Positions 1 through 8,821 of a stretch of DNA of 38,027 nt are shown here, in pieces (the stretch's first letter is position 1; the number at the start of each line of letters is the position of its first letter). The notes beneath the pieces were generated by a model. That model was not told where the DNA came from. It did no database searches and worked only from the letters and a program-made list of their open reading frames with translations. Source of the stretch: Deltaproteobacteria bacterium (lineage in GTDB: Bacteria > Desulfobacterota > SM23-61); contig JACRCA010000114.1 of assembly GCA_016234425.1 (NCBI GenBank), positions 1 to 38,027 of the forward strand. Direction: 5' to 3'. The position numbers and the translations under genes are program-made.

Positions 1-525
1 AAAAAAGAATTTCACAATGCTTATGGCCATGATAATCCCGACAATGTCCGAGATGACGCAGACCGGAACAAGATACCGCGTTTTTTTAATCCCGACAGCC
101 CCCAGATATACGGCCAGAACATAAAAGGTCGTCTCTGCACTCCCCATGATGACCGCAGAAATCATGCTGGCCAGAGAGTCTGGCCCTGTCGTTTTTACGA
201 TGTCGGTAAACACTCCGAGGGATGCGCTTCCGGATAACGGCTTGATGAGGGATACGGAAATCACTTCTATCGGGACGTGGAGGGCGGCAAAGAGGCCGCG
301 AAACATATCCTTGCTGAAGTCAAAAGCCCCGGAGGCTTGAAATGATTTTACCGCCACAAATATCGCCAGAAGATACGGGAAAATTTTTATAACAACGCCT
401 ATTCCATCTTTGGCGCCTGAGACGAAGCAATCGTACACCCTCACCTTTTTGACAAACCCATATACAACGGTAAGCAGTATAAAAACAGGAATGACAAGTT
501 GGGAAATAAGGTTCACTGTGTTCAT
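1..525 (-). CDS. spmB: Spore maturation protein B-like membrane protein (partial, runs off left edge)
   Basis: The frame is open for 175 codons from an ATG at 525 to the window edge without a stop, so the last residues lie outside. The product is hydrophobic, with several membrane segments, and matches the nucleoside-recognition (Gate) domain proteins of the SpmB type; B. subtilis SpmB is about 178 residues, so nearly all of it is here. Recognisable stretches are the N-terminal VNLISQLVIPVFIL helix and a central PLSGSASLGVF motif followed by MGSAETTFYVLAVYLG, which is typical of the family. The start codon overlaps the stop of spmA by four bases (ATGA), indicating translational coupling. In Bacillus, SpmA and SpmB act in spore core dehydration, but homologues are widespread in non-sporulating bacteria, where their role is unknown. 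Family assignment is solid; function here is not. Confidence 0.85.
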   Translation of the reverse strand, partial: MNTVNLISQLVIPVFILLTVVYGFVKKVRVYDCFVSGAKDGIGVVIKIFPYLLAIFVAVKSFQASGAFDFSKDMFRGLFAALHVPIEVISVSLIKPLSGSASLGVFTDIVKTTGPDSLASMISAVIMGSAETTFYVLAVYLGAVGIKKTRYLVPVCVISDIVGIIMAISIVKFFF

Positions 526-1097
526 CTAAAAATTTTCCTGGATACCCAGAGAGCCCCCACAGCGAAAATCGCTGATAGAATCGTTGCCAGAATAGTCGGG
601 ACAACGACGATGGATGGATTCTTGGATCCAAAATCGGAAAGAATACCAATGACGGTAAAAGGAATCAGTTGAATGCTCGCCGTATTAATGACGACGAACA
701 GCATCATCTCAAAGGTTACCGTTTCCACCTCATTATTTAAGGACTGCAGATCCTGCATCGCTTTAATACCCAGGGGGGTGGCGGCATTTCCCAGTCCGAA
801 AAAATTGGCCAAGAAATTAAGCGTTATGGAAGTAACTGCCGGATGGTCCTGGGGGATATTTTTAAACAGCCGGCATACAAAAGGTTCGAAGAACCTGGAA
901 AGCCGATGAATCAGTCCCGAATCTTCAATGATCTTGACAATCCCGAGCCAGAGGGCCACAATGCCGAGTAAGAATAAGGAAACCTCCACCGCGGATTTTG
1001 CGCCATCAAAAATGGATTTAGTGAATTCCTCAAGTCTGCCGTTGACTACGGAGGAGATGACGCTGATCGCGATTAACAAAATCCAGATCGTATTCAT
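522..1097 (-). CDS. spmA: Spore maturation protein A-like membrane protein
   Basis: A 191-residue integral membrane protein with a nucleoside-recognition (Gate) domain. The conserved family motif NFFGLGNAATPLGIKAMQ is present around residues 98-115, preceded by a helix-rich N-terminus and followed by hydrophobic segments (FEMMLFVVINTASIQLIPF). The length is close to the usual SpmA length. It overlaps its upstream neighbour (LD-carboxypeptidase-like) by four bases and the downstream spmB by four bases, so the three genes form one tightly coupled operon. SpmA/SpmB are thought to work as a pair in the membrane; transported or sensed substrate is unknown. Nothing in the window suggests a sporulation locus, so the name reflects homology only. 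Confidence 0.88.
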   Translation of the reverse strand: MNTIWILLIAISVISSVVNGRLEEFTKSIFDGAKSAVEVSLFLLGIVALWLGIVKIIEDSGLIHRLSRFFEPFVCRLFKNIPQDHPAVTSITLNFLANFFGLGNAATPLGIKAMQDLQSLNNEVETVTFEMMLFVVINTASIQLIPFTVIGILSDFGSKNPSIVVVPTILATILSAIFAVGALWVSRKIFR

Positions 1098-1948
1098 CTG
1101 ATGGTAAGCGATTTTTTAAAGGTGTTCATTTCCGCCATCGCGCCGACCGGCAGCGTAATCTTGTTCTTCCCATGTCCGATATACGAGCAGTGCATCAGGG
1201 GGAAATGAATCTTCATCTGTTTTGCCAAGATCCAGTAGACCTCCTTAATCTTGAGGCCTCTGAAATCGCCCAGGATGAGCCCCTTAATTTTCCTTAACTT
1301 TCCGGTCAATATCCATTGGGTCAGAGATCTATCTACTTTATACAGTTTTTCATCTGCCTCTTCAAAAAATAAAATGGCCCCGTCCGTATCGACTTCCCAC
1401 TCCGTGCCGATAAGAGCTGTCAGGGTGATCAGGTTGCCCCCTTTCAGAGGACCGCGGGCAATTCCGGAGTGGTATACACTCACCGGAACCCTGGCAAACA
1501 GGTTCTTTTCGGGAAAGCCATTGAGGGCATTTAGAAACGATCGGATTGTGAACTTGGAAGGTTCGGAAAAATTTATTGCCATAGGCGAATGAAGAGTAAT
1601 CAGACCTGTTCTCTCATAGATCGCATTGAGCATAGCGCTCAGGTCACTGAAGCCGGCAAAGATTTTTGGATTTCTCTTAATCAGGTTAAAATCCAGATAG
1701 GGAAGAAGTTTCATGCAGCTATATCCGCCTCGTTGGGCAAGTATTACCTCAATTCTTCTATTTAAAAAGGCGGTATGTATTTGCTTAACCTTTCCGCTGA
1801 TGGATGGCATTTTTGTGACCAAGCTCCGGTTCATAACCTTAAATCCCAGCCGCTCAAGATTTTTTATGCCATCAATGAAATCTTTTCTTTTTTTAACAAG
1901 CCAGCTTGGCGTTATCGTATATACAACTTTCAGAACAATTCTCCTCAT
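1094..1948 (-). CDS. LD-carboxypeptidase-like protein (peptidase S66 family)
   Basis: A 284-residue protein of the S66 serine peptidase family, which includes muramoyltetrapeptide LD-carboxypeptidase (LdcA, murein recycling) and MccF-type immunity enzymes. Family landmarks appear in order: AQRGGYSCMKLLPYLD, then PKIFAGFSDLSA with the presumed nucleophile Ser in the GFSD elbow, a TGLITLHSPM segment, the acidic FFEEADE segment containing the presumed catalytic Glu, and a C-terminal GHGKNKITLPVGA block with the presumed catalytic His. The N-terminus is a little shorter and more divergent than usual (VVYTITPSWLV in place of the common VAPSSPV). A stop lies four codons upstream of the ATG, so no longer in-frame start exists. 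The ribosome binding site is weak. It leads the ldcA-like/spmA/spmB operon. Whether the substrate is murein tetrapeptide cannot be told from sequence. Confidence 0.82.
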   Translation of the reverse strand: MRRIVLKVVYTITPSWLVKKRKDFIDGIKNLERLGFKVMNRSLVTKMPSISGKVKQIHTAFLNRRIEVILAQRGGYSCMKLLPYLDFNLIKRNPKIFAGFSDLSAMLNAIYERTGLITLHSPMAINFSEPSKFTIRSFLNALNGFPEKNLFARVPVSVYHSGIARGPLKGGNLITLTALIGTEWEVDTDGAILFFEEADEKLYKVDRSLTQWILTGKLRKIKGLILGDFRGLKIKEVYWILAKQMKIHFPLMHCSYIGHGKNKITLPVGAMAEMNTFKKSLTIR

Positions 1949-2258
1949 CCATATTTCTTATTTCCGAGTATTTCTGCGATACTCTACTTCCCTGGTGGGA
2001 CATAGGCTTCCGTTTCCACGTGGGGCTATTCGCTGAAGAAACCTGGAGCTTGTATAATTTTTGCCACTTTCTGAGCTTATTATTAGGGGCATCTGGAGTC
2101 AAGAAATAAATTTTAAATTGTTCCTTGGTATTCGTAGGCTTATTCCTCTTTATTCCCCTTTAGAAAACAAATCAATTCCGTGATAGCAATTAGAAATATG
2201 CCAATTGCCATTTTTCTTCAAATAAACTATTTTTAGGTTATCCATCTATAAATGGTTC
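1949..2258. other. Divergent intergenic region
   Basis: About 310 bases separate the minus-strand S66 operon from the plus-strand uvrA-like gene. It is AT-rich and has no plausible ORF. A possible plus-strand promoter is listed separately. On the minus strand only weak promoter-like strings are visible (for example TTGACT reading down from about 2102, without a good -10). Confidence 0.6.
2205..2233 (+). promoter_or_regulatory. Candidate sigma70 promoter for the uvrA-like gene
   Basis: TTGCCA (5/6 to the -35 consensus) at 2205-2210 and TATTTT (4/6) at 2228-2233 are separated by 17 bases. This would start transcription about 2240, just ahead of the coding region. Seen by eye only. Confidence 0.4.
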
Positions 2259-5200
2259 TTGCGCGAAAAAGCACAGGAGGTAGGGAACATCCCTCTCAGT
2301 CCGATCCTTGTTGAAGGGGCCCGGCAGAACAATCTCAAGTGTGTCTCCGTCCATGTCCCGGTCGGCGCGGTAACCGTTGTAACGGGCGTGGCTGGCGCCG
2401 GCAAGTCCTCCCTCGCCTTCGACGTCCTCTACGCTGAGGGATACCGTCGATATGTCGAGACCTTCTCCCCCTATGCCCGCCAGTTTCTCGAGCGACTGGA
2501 TCGTCCCGACGCCGATCGAATCGAGGATGTGCTGCCAGCGGTGGCGATCGGACGGACTGCACCTATCCGCACTTCCCGCTCGACCGTCGGAACGATGACC
2601 TCCATCGATGATTACCTCCGTCCACTTTACGCGCGGGCATCCGTGCTTCACTGTGAAGGCTGCGGCCAGCCCGTCCAGCGCCATTCCCCTTCCTCGATCT
2701 TCCAGGCCCTCTCGTTATCGGCGACAGGGAAGAAAGTGCTCATCTGTTTCACTCGCCAGGTTGGTCGAGTGAGTGCCGCCGCCCTCCGAGAAATCTGCCG
2801 GCAAGCCGGGTTTTCCCGCGTGCTGGAAGAGGGAGAAGGGGTCCCGCTCGAGGAGGCTAAGCTGCCTTCTGAGGGTGGTGCGATTACAGTGGTCCTCGAC
2901 CGGATCCCCATCGATCCAGATCGCCGCCGTCGGATCATCGACTCCCTGGAATCGGCCCTCCGCTTCGGTGGGGGTCGCATGGAGGTGTGGATCGAAGGTG
3001 AAGAAGAGCCAATGCGCTTCAGTGAGAAGCTCCAATGTGCTCAGTGCAACATTAACTATGTCGATCCCACACCGGCCCTCTTCTCCTTTAACAATCCCCT
3101 CGGCGCCTGTGAGACCTGCAATGGGTTCGGCCGGATCATCGATATTGACCCTGATCTGGTGGTTCCTGACCCCGACGTCAGCATCGCCGAGGGTTGCATA
3201 AAACCCTTCCAGACTCCCGCCTACAGCGGATGTCAGGACGATCTGTTGGGCTTTCTACGCCGGCGAAGGATCCCGGCTGACACGCCTTGGCGCGAACTCG
3301 ATGAGGCAGTTCGACGGGTGATCTGGGAAGGCGAGCCAGATGGACCTTGGTATGGGGTTAGTGGACTCTTCGACTGGTTGAAGGGGCGCCGCTATCGCAA
3401 GCAGGCCCGTATTTTTCTGGCCCGTTACCGACGCTATCTCACTTGCCCCGATTGTGGGGGTGGCAGAATTAAGGCCGCAGCGCTTCTCTTTCGCCTGGGA
3501 GGCAAGACCTTACCCGAGGCGGAGAGGATGGCGATCTCCGAGGCCGAGCCGTTCTTTCGCCATTGGTCGGCGCCCATGGGGGATCGGGCGACAGAACTCC
3601 TTCTGAGCGAAATTCGCGGGCGACTTCGGTTTCTCCTGGATGTGGGGCTGGGCTACCTATCTCTGGCACGCATGTCGCGAACCCTTTCAGGGGGTGAGAC
3701 CCAGCGGGTTACGCTCGCCACTGCCCTGGGAGCGTCCCTGACCAGCACGCTCTATGTACTTGACGAGCCCTCCGTCGGTCTCCATCCACGCGACAAAGAG
3801 CAATTGGCCAGGGTGCTGCGGAAACTGGCGGCAGCCGGAAATGCCATAGTGGTCGTGGAGCACGACCCCATCTTCATCCGCGCGGCGGATCGAGTGATCG
3901 ACCTCGGCCCAGGCCCCGGGCGGGATGGAGGCAAGGTGGTCCACCAAGGCACTGTCGCCGGGCTATTGCGCCGGGGAGATTCTCAGACCGCAGCCTATCT
4001 AAGGGGAGAACTACGCATCGCCAGGCCTCCTGAAGACCATGAACGCAGTCCGCACGAGTTGTGGGTCATCGGTGCCCGGGAAAACAACTTGAAGGATCTG
4101 ACTGTCAGCATTCCGTTGGGCCTAGTGGTATGTGTAACCGGAGTGAGCGGATCGGGCAAGTCGACGCTAATCGACCAAGTTCTTTACCGGAATATCCGCC
4201 GCCAGATGGGGCTCCAGGCGATGGAGCCCGGAGCCTGCAGGACCATCGAGGGCGTAGAGCACCTGTCGGACGCCGTCCTCATCGATCAATCTCCCTTAAG
4301 CCGCAGCTCCCGCATGAGTGCAGCCACCTACATGCAGGTTCTTGACCCATTGCGCACGGCCTTCGCGAGCACCCGACAAGCCCGGGCTTTGGGTCTCGGC
4401 CGTTCCGCGTTTTCCTTCAATTCCTCCGCCGGTGCCTGCCCTCACTGCAAGGGTTCCGGATACGAAAGAGTGGAGTTGCAGTTCCTGCCAGATGTGTACA
4501 TCCGGTGCCCTGGCTGTGATGGCCAGCGCTTCCGTCCCGACGTGTTGGAGGTTCGAATCCGGGGCTACAACATCGCCGAGGTGTTGTCCCTTCCCGCTGG
4601 GGAGGTGGCCAGACTGTTCAGCGACGACGAGGACATCGTGGGGGCCCTCCGGCCGCTTCTGGACATCGGGCTGGGGTATCTGTCCCTCTCCCAATCCGCC
4701 CCCACCCTCTCCGGGGGAGAAGCCCAGCGACTCAAGCTCGCCAGGCACCTAGCTGAGGCGCGCAAGGTACAGAACCTCCTCTTCATTTTAGACGAGCCGA
4801 CCACCGGGCTCCATCCAGCCAACATCTCCGAATTGGTAAGCGCGCTCCACCATCTGGTGCGGGCAGGCCATTCAGTGGTAATGGTCGAACATGATATGGA
4901 CGTTGCCCGGGCTGCCGATTGGATCATCGATCTCGGCCCGGAAGGCGGAGAACAGGGAGGGCGGGTCGTGGGCCAAGGCCTACCCGATGAGATCGCCAAA
5001 CTTGACACGCCCACCGGCTATGCGCTACGGAAAGCGGTCATCTGGTCGCTACGGGACGATCAGACGGCCCGTACTCGCTCGATCCGTCCAGGGCGTCCTT
5101 CTCCCCGAAATCGGGACATCCGCATCGTGGGAGCGCGAGAGCATAATCTGGACAACCTGCGGGTGAAGCTTCCGCGTAACCGCTTCATTGCGGTCACGGG

Positions 5201-7601
5201 GGTAAGCGGCTCGGGTAAATCCACCTTAGCTTTCGATGTGTTGTACACTGAAGGGCGCAGGCGATTTCTCGACTGCCTGCCCGCCTATGCCCGCCAGTAT
5301 ACCCCACCTCTGGCACGACCGGAAGTGGACCGCATCGAAGGAATTCCGCCTACCGTGGCCCTCGAGCAAAAGATGTCCCGGGCCGGGGCTATGTCCACAG
5401 CTGGTACCGCCTCGGAGGTCTACCATTATTTCCGGTTGCTCTTCGCCTCGCTGGGGGTACCGCACTGTCCGAAATGCGGCATTCCTGGAGAAGCCATTGA
5501 CGCCACCAGAATTATCGAACGAATCGTGGAACATTTCGCCGGCCAGGAAGTTATGATCCTGGCGCCTCTGATTCGGAAACGAAAGGGACATCACCGCGAG
5601 GTCATTGAGAGAGCAGCCAAGCATGGGTTCGATCAGGTACGCATCGATGGAAAAATCTACTCTACGGGGAAACCCCCGCGCCTTGACCGCTACAAGGTCC
5701 ACGACGTCGAGGTCGTAGTGGCCAGAAAAGAAGTTCAAGGTGGGCAGCGCGATGATTTTCGCTCCGCCGTGGAGCGAGGTCTGGCGGTTGGTGGCGGCAT
5801 GGTGATTGCGTCAGTGCCAGGCCGAGGAGAAGACCGGTTCTATTCTACCCGCCAGGCCTGCCCCGAGTGCGGCTCGGGTCTGCCCGTGCCCGACCCGAGG
5901 CTCTTTACCTGGAGCCAGAGGTTTGGGGCGTGCTCCCTGTGCGAAGGATCTGGCGTTGCCTGGTCGGTGGCGGAAGAGAAAAGTGAGCCTCCCCCGTGCC
6001 GGGAATGTGGTGGGACGAGACTCCGCCCGGAGGCCCTGGCAGTTCGGATTAACAACTGGAACATTGGCGATGTTGCCCGTCTGCCGATCCAGGATGCCCG
6101 AGCATGGGTGCAAAATCTCGGACCGATGCGGGAAGAGGTGGGCCAGCGCATAATCCCAGAACTTTTGAGTCGTCTAACTCTGCTCGACAAATTGGGCGTT
6201 GGCTACCTGACCTTGGATCGAGCTACCAACACCCTCGCCACCGGCGAGGCCCAGCGAATCCGGATCGCCGCGGAGCTGGCGTCAAACTTGCGGGGCGTAT
6301 GCTACGTCTTGGACGAGCCGACGGTAGGGCTTCATCCCGGAGATGTGGAAGCGCTTTTGCAGGCCCTCCTCCAACTGCGGGATCGAGGAAACACCGTAGT
6401 CGTGGTGGAGCACGAAGAGCCAGTCATTAGGTCCGCTGACTACGTGATCGATATAGGCCCAGGGGCCGGCTTTTCCGGCGGGCGGTTGGTAAAAACGGGC
6501 CCTCCTCGAGCCATTGAACGTTCGAAGAGATCCGTCACAGGACTTTGGTTGCGGGGTGAGGGGCAACCACCGTCCTGGGTCAGGCGCCCCCTCGCCGGCT
6601 GTGAGCGAATGGAGGTAGTGGGCGCGCGTCTCCACAACCTGCAAAATGTGACTGTGGAACTGCCGCTCGGGCGGCTGGTGGCCGTAACCGGGGCAAGTGG
6701 GTCGGGCAAATCCACTCTAATCCGAGACGTGGTGTACCGCGCCCTGAAGGCGAAGCTTTCCGGCCGCCCGCTACCACCGGTTCTCGAGGACCTGGGGGGG
6801 TGGGAATCGGTTAGCAGAGCCAAAGAGGTGGATGAGTCTCCCATAGGGCGCACCCCGCGCTCAGTTCCAGCGACCTACGTGGGAGTCATGGATTCCATCC
6901 GGGACATCTTTGCTCATACGCCGGACGCGCGGGCCCGTGGTTACGGTGCCGGTCGCTTTTCCTTCAATGTGGCCGGCGGCCGATGTGAGCGATGCCAGGG
7001 GCACGGGCGCCACCGAGTGGAGATGCCGCTCCTGCCCGTAGTATACATCCCATGTGAAGTGTGCGGGGAGAGCCGCTACAACCCGGACACCCTCGCCGTT
7101 ACCTTCAAAGGCAAATCGATCGCGGATGTCCTGGCAATGACAGTAGACGAGGCCTGGGATCTCTTCGAAGCTTTCCCCCAGGTGGTGCGTCCGCTGAAGT
7201 TCTTGTCGGAGATTGGCCTGGGCTACATCCAACTCGGTCAGCCGAGCCCGACCCTATCTGGCGGCGAAGCGCAGCGGGTCAAACTGGCGGCGGAGATGGC
7301 CATAAGTGGAAATGGTCGATCGTTCTACGTCCTGGATGAGCCGACAACCGGCCTCCATATGGCGGACGTGGCCAAGCTGGTCTCGGTGCTGCAACATTTG
7401 GTCAATCGGGGCGATACGGTTGTGGTCATCGAGCACGACCTGCACGTAGTTGCAGCTGCGGACTGCCTCATCGACTTGGGACCCGGGGGGGGCAAGGAGG
7501 GAGGTTGCGTTGTGGCCTGGGGACCTCCCGAAGAAGTAGCTCGATCCCAGCATTCGCGCACCGCCTTCTACCTCAGAAAATACCTACAGCAACATCGTTG
7601 A
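2259..7601 (+). CDS. uvrA: Tandem double UvrA-like excinuclease ABC subunit (about 1780 aa)
   Basis: The protein contains two full UvrA units in one chain, hence four ABC ATPase modules; ordinary UvrA is about 940 residues with two. Walker A loops begin near residues 43 (GVAGAGKSS), 628, 981 (both GVSGSGKST) and 1478 (GASGSGKST). Walker B/D-loop blocks (LDEPSVGLH, LDEPTTGLH, LDEPTVGLH, LDEPTTGLH) follow in each. ABC signatures are LSGGETQR, LSGGEAQR, LATGEAQR and LSGGEAQR, so the third is degenerate. Each half carries the UvrA zinc modules, including CPHCKGSG...CPGC and CERCQGHG...CEVC. The second half has a clear UvrB-binding-like segment (LIRKRKGHHREVIERA to YKVHDVEVVV); the first half has a shorter, divergent one. 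UvrA recognises bulky DNA lesions in nucleotide excision repair; fused paralogues of this kind are known but their role is less clear. The TTG at 2259 has no good SD; an AGGAGG at 2275-2280 sits 8 bases before an in-frame ATC. Confidence 0.93.
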   Translation: MREKAQEVGNIPLSPILVEGARQNNLKCVSVHVPVGAVTVVTGVAGAGKSSLAFDVLYAEGYRRYVETFSPYARQFLERLDRPDADRIEDVLPAVAIGRTAPIRTSRSTVGTMTSIDDYLRPLYARASVLHCEGCGQPVQRHSPSSIFQALSLSATGKKVLICFTRQVGRVSAAALREICRQAGFSRVLEEGEGVPLEEAKLPSEGGAITVVLDRIPIDPDRRRRIIDSLESALRFGGGRMEVWIEGEEEPMRFSEKLQCAQCNINYVDPTPALFSFNNPLGACETCNGFGRIIDIDPDLVVPDPDVSIAEGCIKPFQTPAYSGCQDDLLGFLRRRRIPADTPWRELDEAVRRVIWEGEPDGPWYGVSGLFDWLKGRRYRKQARIFLARYRRYLTCPDCGGGRIKAAALLFRLGGKTLPEAERMAISEAEPFFRHWSAPMGDRATELLLSEIRGRLRFLLDVGLGYLSLARMSRTLSGGETQRVTLATALGASLTSTLYVLDEPSVGLHPRDKEQLARVLRKLAAAGNAIVVVEHDPIFIRAADRVIDLGPGPGRDGGKVVHQGTVAGLLRRGDSQTAAYLRGELRIARPPEDHERSPHELWVIGARENNLKDLTVSIPLGLVVCVTGVSGSGKSTLIDQVLYRNIRRQMGLQAMEPGACRTIEGVEHLSDAVLIDQSPLSRSSRMSAATYMQVLDPLRTAFASTRQARALGLGRSAFSFNSSAGACPHCKGSGYERVELQFLPDVYIRCPGCDGQRFRPDVLEVRIRGYNIAEVLSLPAGEVARLFSDDEDIVGALRPLLDIGLGYLSLSQSAPTLSGGEAQRLKLARHLAEARKVQNLLFILDEPTTGLHPANISELVSALHHLVRAGHSVVMVEHDMDVARAADWIIDLGPEGGEQGGRVVGQGLPDEIAKLDTPTGYALRKAVIWSLRDDQTARTRSIRPGRPSPRNRDIRIVGAREHNLDNLRVKLPRNRFIAVTGVSGSGKSTLAFDVLYTEGRRRFLDCLPAYARQYTPPLARPEVDRIEGIPPTVALEQKMSRAGAMSTAGTASEVYHYFRLLFASLGVPHCPKCGIPGEAIDATRIIERIVEHFAGQEVMILAPLIRKRKGHHREVIERAAKHGFDQVRIDGKIYSTGKPPRLDRYKVHDVEVVVARKEVQGGQRDDFRSAVERGLAVGGGMVIASVPGRGEDRFYSTRQACPECGSGLPVPDPRLFTWSQRFGACSLCEGSGVAWSVAEEKSEPPPCRECGGTRLRPEALAVRINNWNIGDVARLPIQDARAWVQNLGPMREEVGQRIIPELLSRLTLLDKLGVGYLTLDRATNTLATGEAQRIRIAAELASNLRGVCYVLDEPTVGLHPGDVEALLQALLQLRDRGNTVVVVEHEEPVIRSADYVIDIGPGAGFSGGRLVKTGPPRAIERSKRSVTGLWLRGEGQPPSWVRRPLAGCERMEVVGARLHNLQNVTVELPLGRLVAVTGASGSGKSTLIRDVVYRALKAKLSGRPLPPVLEDLGGWESVSRAKEVDESPIGRTPRSVPATYVGVMDSIRDIFAHTPDARARGYGAGRFSFNVAGGRCERCQGHGRHRVEMPLLPVVYIPCEVCGESRYNPDTLAVTFKGKSIADVLAMTVDEAWDLFEAFPQVVRPLKFLSEIGLGYIQLGQPSPTLSGGEAQRVKLAAEMAISGNGRSFYVLDEPTTGLHMADVAKLVSVLQHLVNRGDTVVVIEHDLHVVAAADCLIDLGPGGGKEGGCVVAWGPPEEVARSQHSRTAFYLRKYLQQHR
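2275..2291 (+). promoter_or_regulatory. Strong Shine-Dalgarno inside the annotated uvrA start region
   Basis: A perfect AGGAGG lies at 2275-2280. Eight bases later, at 2289-2291, an in-frame ATC occurs where an ATG would be expected, and the conserved UvrA N-terminus starts a few codons beyond. Either translation begins at a rare ATC start or an ATG was lost and the upstream TTG is used. Confidence 0.5.
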
Positions 7602-7705
7602 GTCCCCTGGAGCCCGGTAGATGATACCCTGGCGGAAAGAGATGCACGGATCCGTTGAATTTTCGATCAGCCCATACTTCCAGGAGAAAAAAGGAGGATG
7701 GAATC

Positions 7706-8128
7706 ATGCTTTCGAGGGAGGAGATCAAAAAGGTACTAACGCGATGGAACCAGGCCTGGAACAAACATAACCTCGAGGGAGTGATGGAGCTTTTCCACGA
7801 GGAAATTATATTCGAAAACTGGACGGGGGCCAGGGTGCAGGGCAAACAGGCTTTATACCAGGCATGGAAGCCCTGGTTTGAGAATCACGGAGGCTTTCGT
7901 TTCATCAGAGAGGATACTTTTATCGATGAGGCCCAGCAGAAAGTCCTATTCCAATGGCAGCTCGAGTGGCCCTCCAATGAAAAAGGGTATGCCGGAAAGT
8001 ACGAGCGCAGGCGAGGACTCGATGTCCTTCATTTCCGAGACGGAAAGATCATCAAGAAAAGCACCTATTCTAAGACCACCGTAGAGATAGAAGGGAGAAG
8101 GGTCAAGCTTTTAGCTGAGGTAGGATAA
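7706..8128 (+). CDS. SnoaL-like / NTF2-fold small protein
   Basis: A 140-residue protein with the character of the SnoaL/nuclear-transport-factor-2-like superfamily: an N-terminal helix (LTRWNQAWNKHNLEGVMELFHEEIIFENW), then GKQALYQAWKPWF and a set of beta strands (KVLFQWQLEW, DVLHFRDGKIIKKSTY). The ATG at 7706 is chosen because AAGGAGG lies at 7691-7697, eight bases ahead; an upstream TTG in the same frame lacks a ribosome binding site. Members include polyketide cyclases, limonene epoxide hydrolases and many uncharacterised proteins, so no reaction can be assigned. It follows the uvrA-like gene on the same strand after 104 bases and may be cotranscribed, but its base composition is less GC-rich than uvrA. 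Confidence 0.78.
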   Translation: MLSREEIKKVLTRWNQAWNKHNLEGVMELFHEEIIFENWTGARVQGKQALYQAWKPWFENHGGFRFIREDTFIDEAQQKVLFQWQLEWPSNEKGYAGKYERRRGLDVLHFRDGKIIKKSTYSKTTVEIEGRRVKLLAEVG

Positions 8129-8181
8129 TCTTCCTTGCCTCTACCAGCAGTAAGCGGAAATCAAGAAAGTAGGCTTATTCG

Positions 8182-8811
8182 TCACCTAATAAAAGGATTG
8201 TGGAGACGCTCGTTTTTAATGGTCGAAGTAGGAGCATATCCATAATTGTGGCCGGGATAAACAATGGTCTCATCTGGAAGGGTTAGAAGTTTGGTCTTAA
8301 TCGAATGGAGCATGAGCGACCAGGAGCCTCCAGGTAGATCAGTCCGGCCCACACCCCCCACGAATAAGGTATCCCCAGTAAAAACCATATTGTCCAGGTG
8401 GAGGCAGATCCCTCCAGGAGAGTGACCTGGGGTATGAAGGACTTTGAGGGCCGAGGCTCCTACCCGAATCAAATCTCCGTCCTTGACCGTCTGATCTGCT
8501 GGGGGAGAAGGCTGGCCCCCGAACATGGAGAGCATACTTCGGGGAATGCGCGTGAGCAAAGGGGCATCTTCCTCATGAATGATGATCTTGGCCCCGGTTT
8601 TCCTTTTCATTTCTTCATTGCCCATGACGTGGTCCACATGAGCATGGGTATTCAAAATGCATTGGATAACGATTCCATACTGATCGGCGAGCGAGATGAT
8701 CTCATCGACATGGTCAGCAGGGTCGATGACCAAACCATCCCCTCCTTCTTCTCCGCCGAGTAGATAGGCAAAAACAGAAAAATTTCCGACCTCGAGTTGT
8801 TTCAGGAACAT
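8182..8811 (-). CDS. MBL-fold metal-dependent hydrolase (glyoxalase II-like)
   Basis: A 209-residue metallo-beta-lactamase-fold enzyme of the hydroxyacylglutathione-hydrolase-like (YcbL/GloB-type) group. The metal-binding motif HAHVDH is at residues 56-61; further ligands are His130 (HTPGHSPGG), Asp147 (FTGDTLF) and His188 (YPGHNYG), giving the full binuclear site. The GRTDLPGG block after Asp147 is typical of this group. It is shorter than classical glyoxalase II because it lacks the C-terminal substrate-binding helices, so the substrate is probably a different thioester or small molecule. It is the last gene of a minus-strand group; the gap to nth is only 10 bases. Confidence 0.88.
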   Translation of the reverse strand: MFLKQLEVGNFSVFAYLLGGEEGGDGLVIDPADHVDEIISLADQYGIVIQCILNTHAHVDHVMGNEEMKRKTGAKIIIHEEDAPLLTRIPRSMLSMFGGQPSPPADQTVKDGDLIRVGASALKVLHTPGHSPGGICLHLDNMVFTGDTLFVGGVGRTDLPGGSWSLMLHSIKTKLLTLPDETIVYPGHNYGYAPTSTIKNERLHNPFIR

Positions 8812-8821
8812 CTTTCTTCAC

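Noticed and set aside
1893..2102. Minus-strand ORF upstream of the S66 gene as its true N-terminus
   Set aside because: It is in another frame and has no similarity to the S66 N-terminal region; the ATG at 1948 already aligns with the family start.
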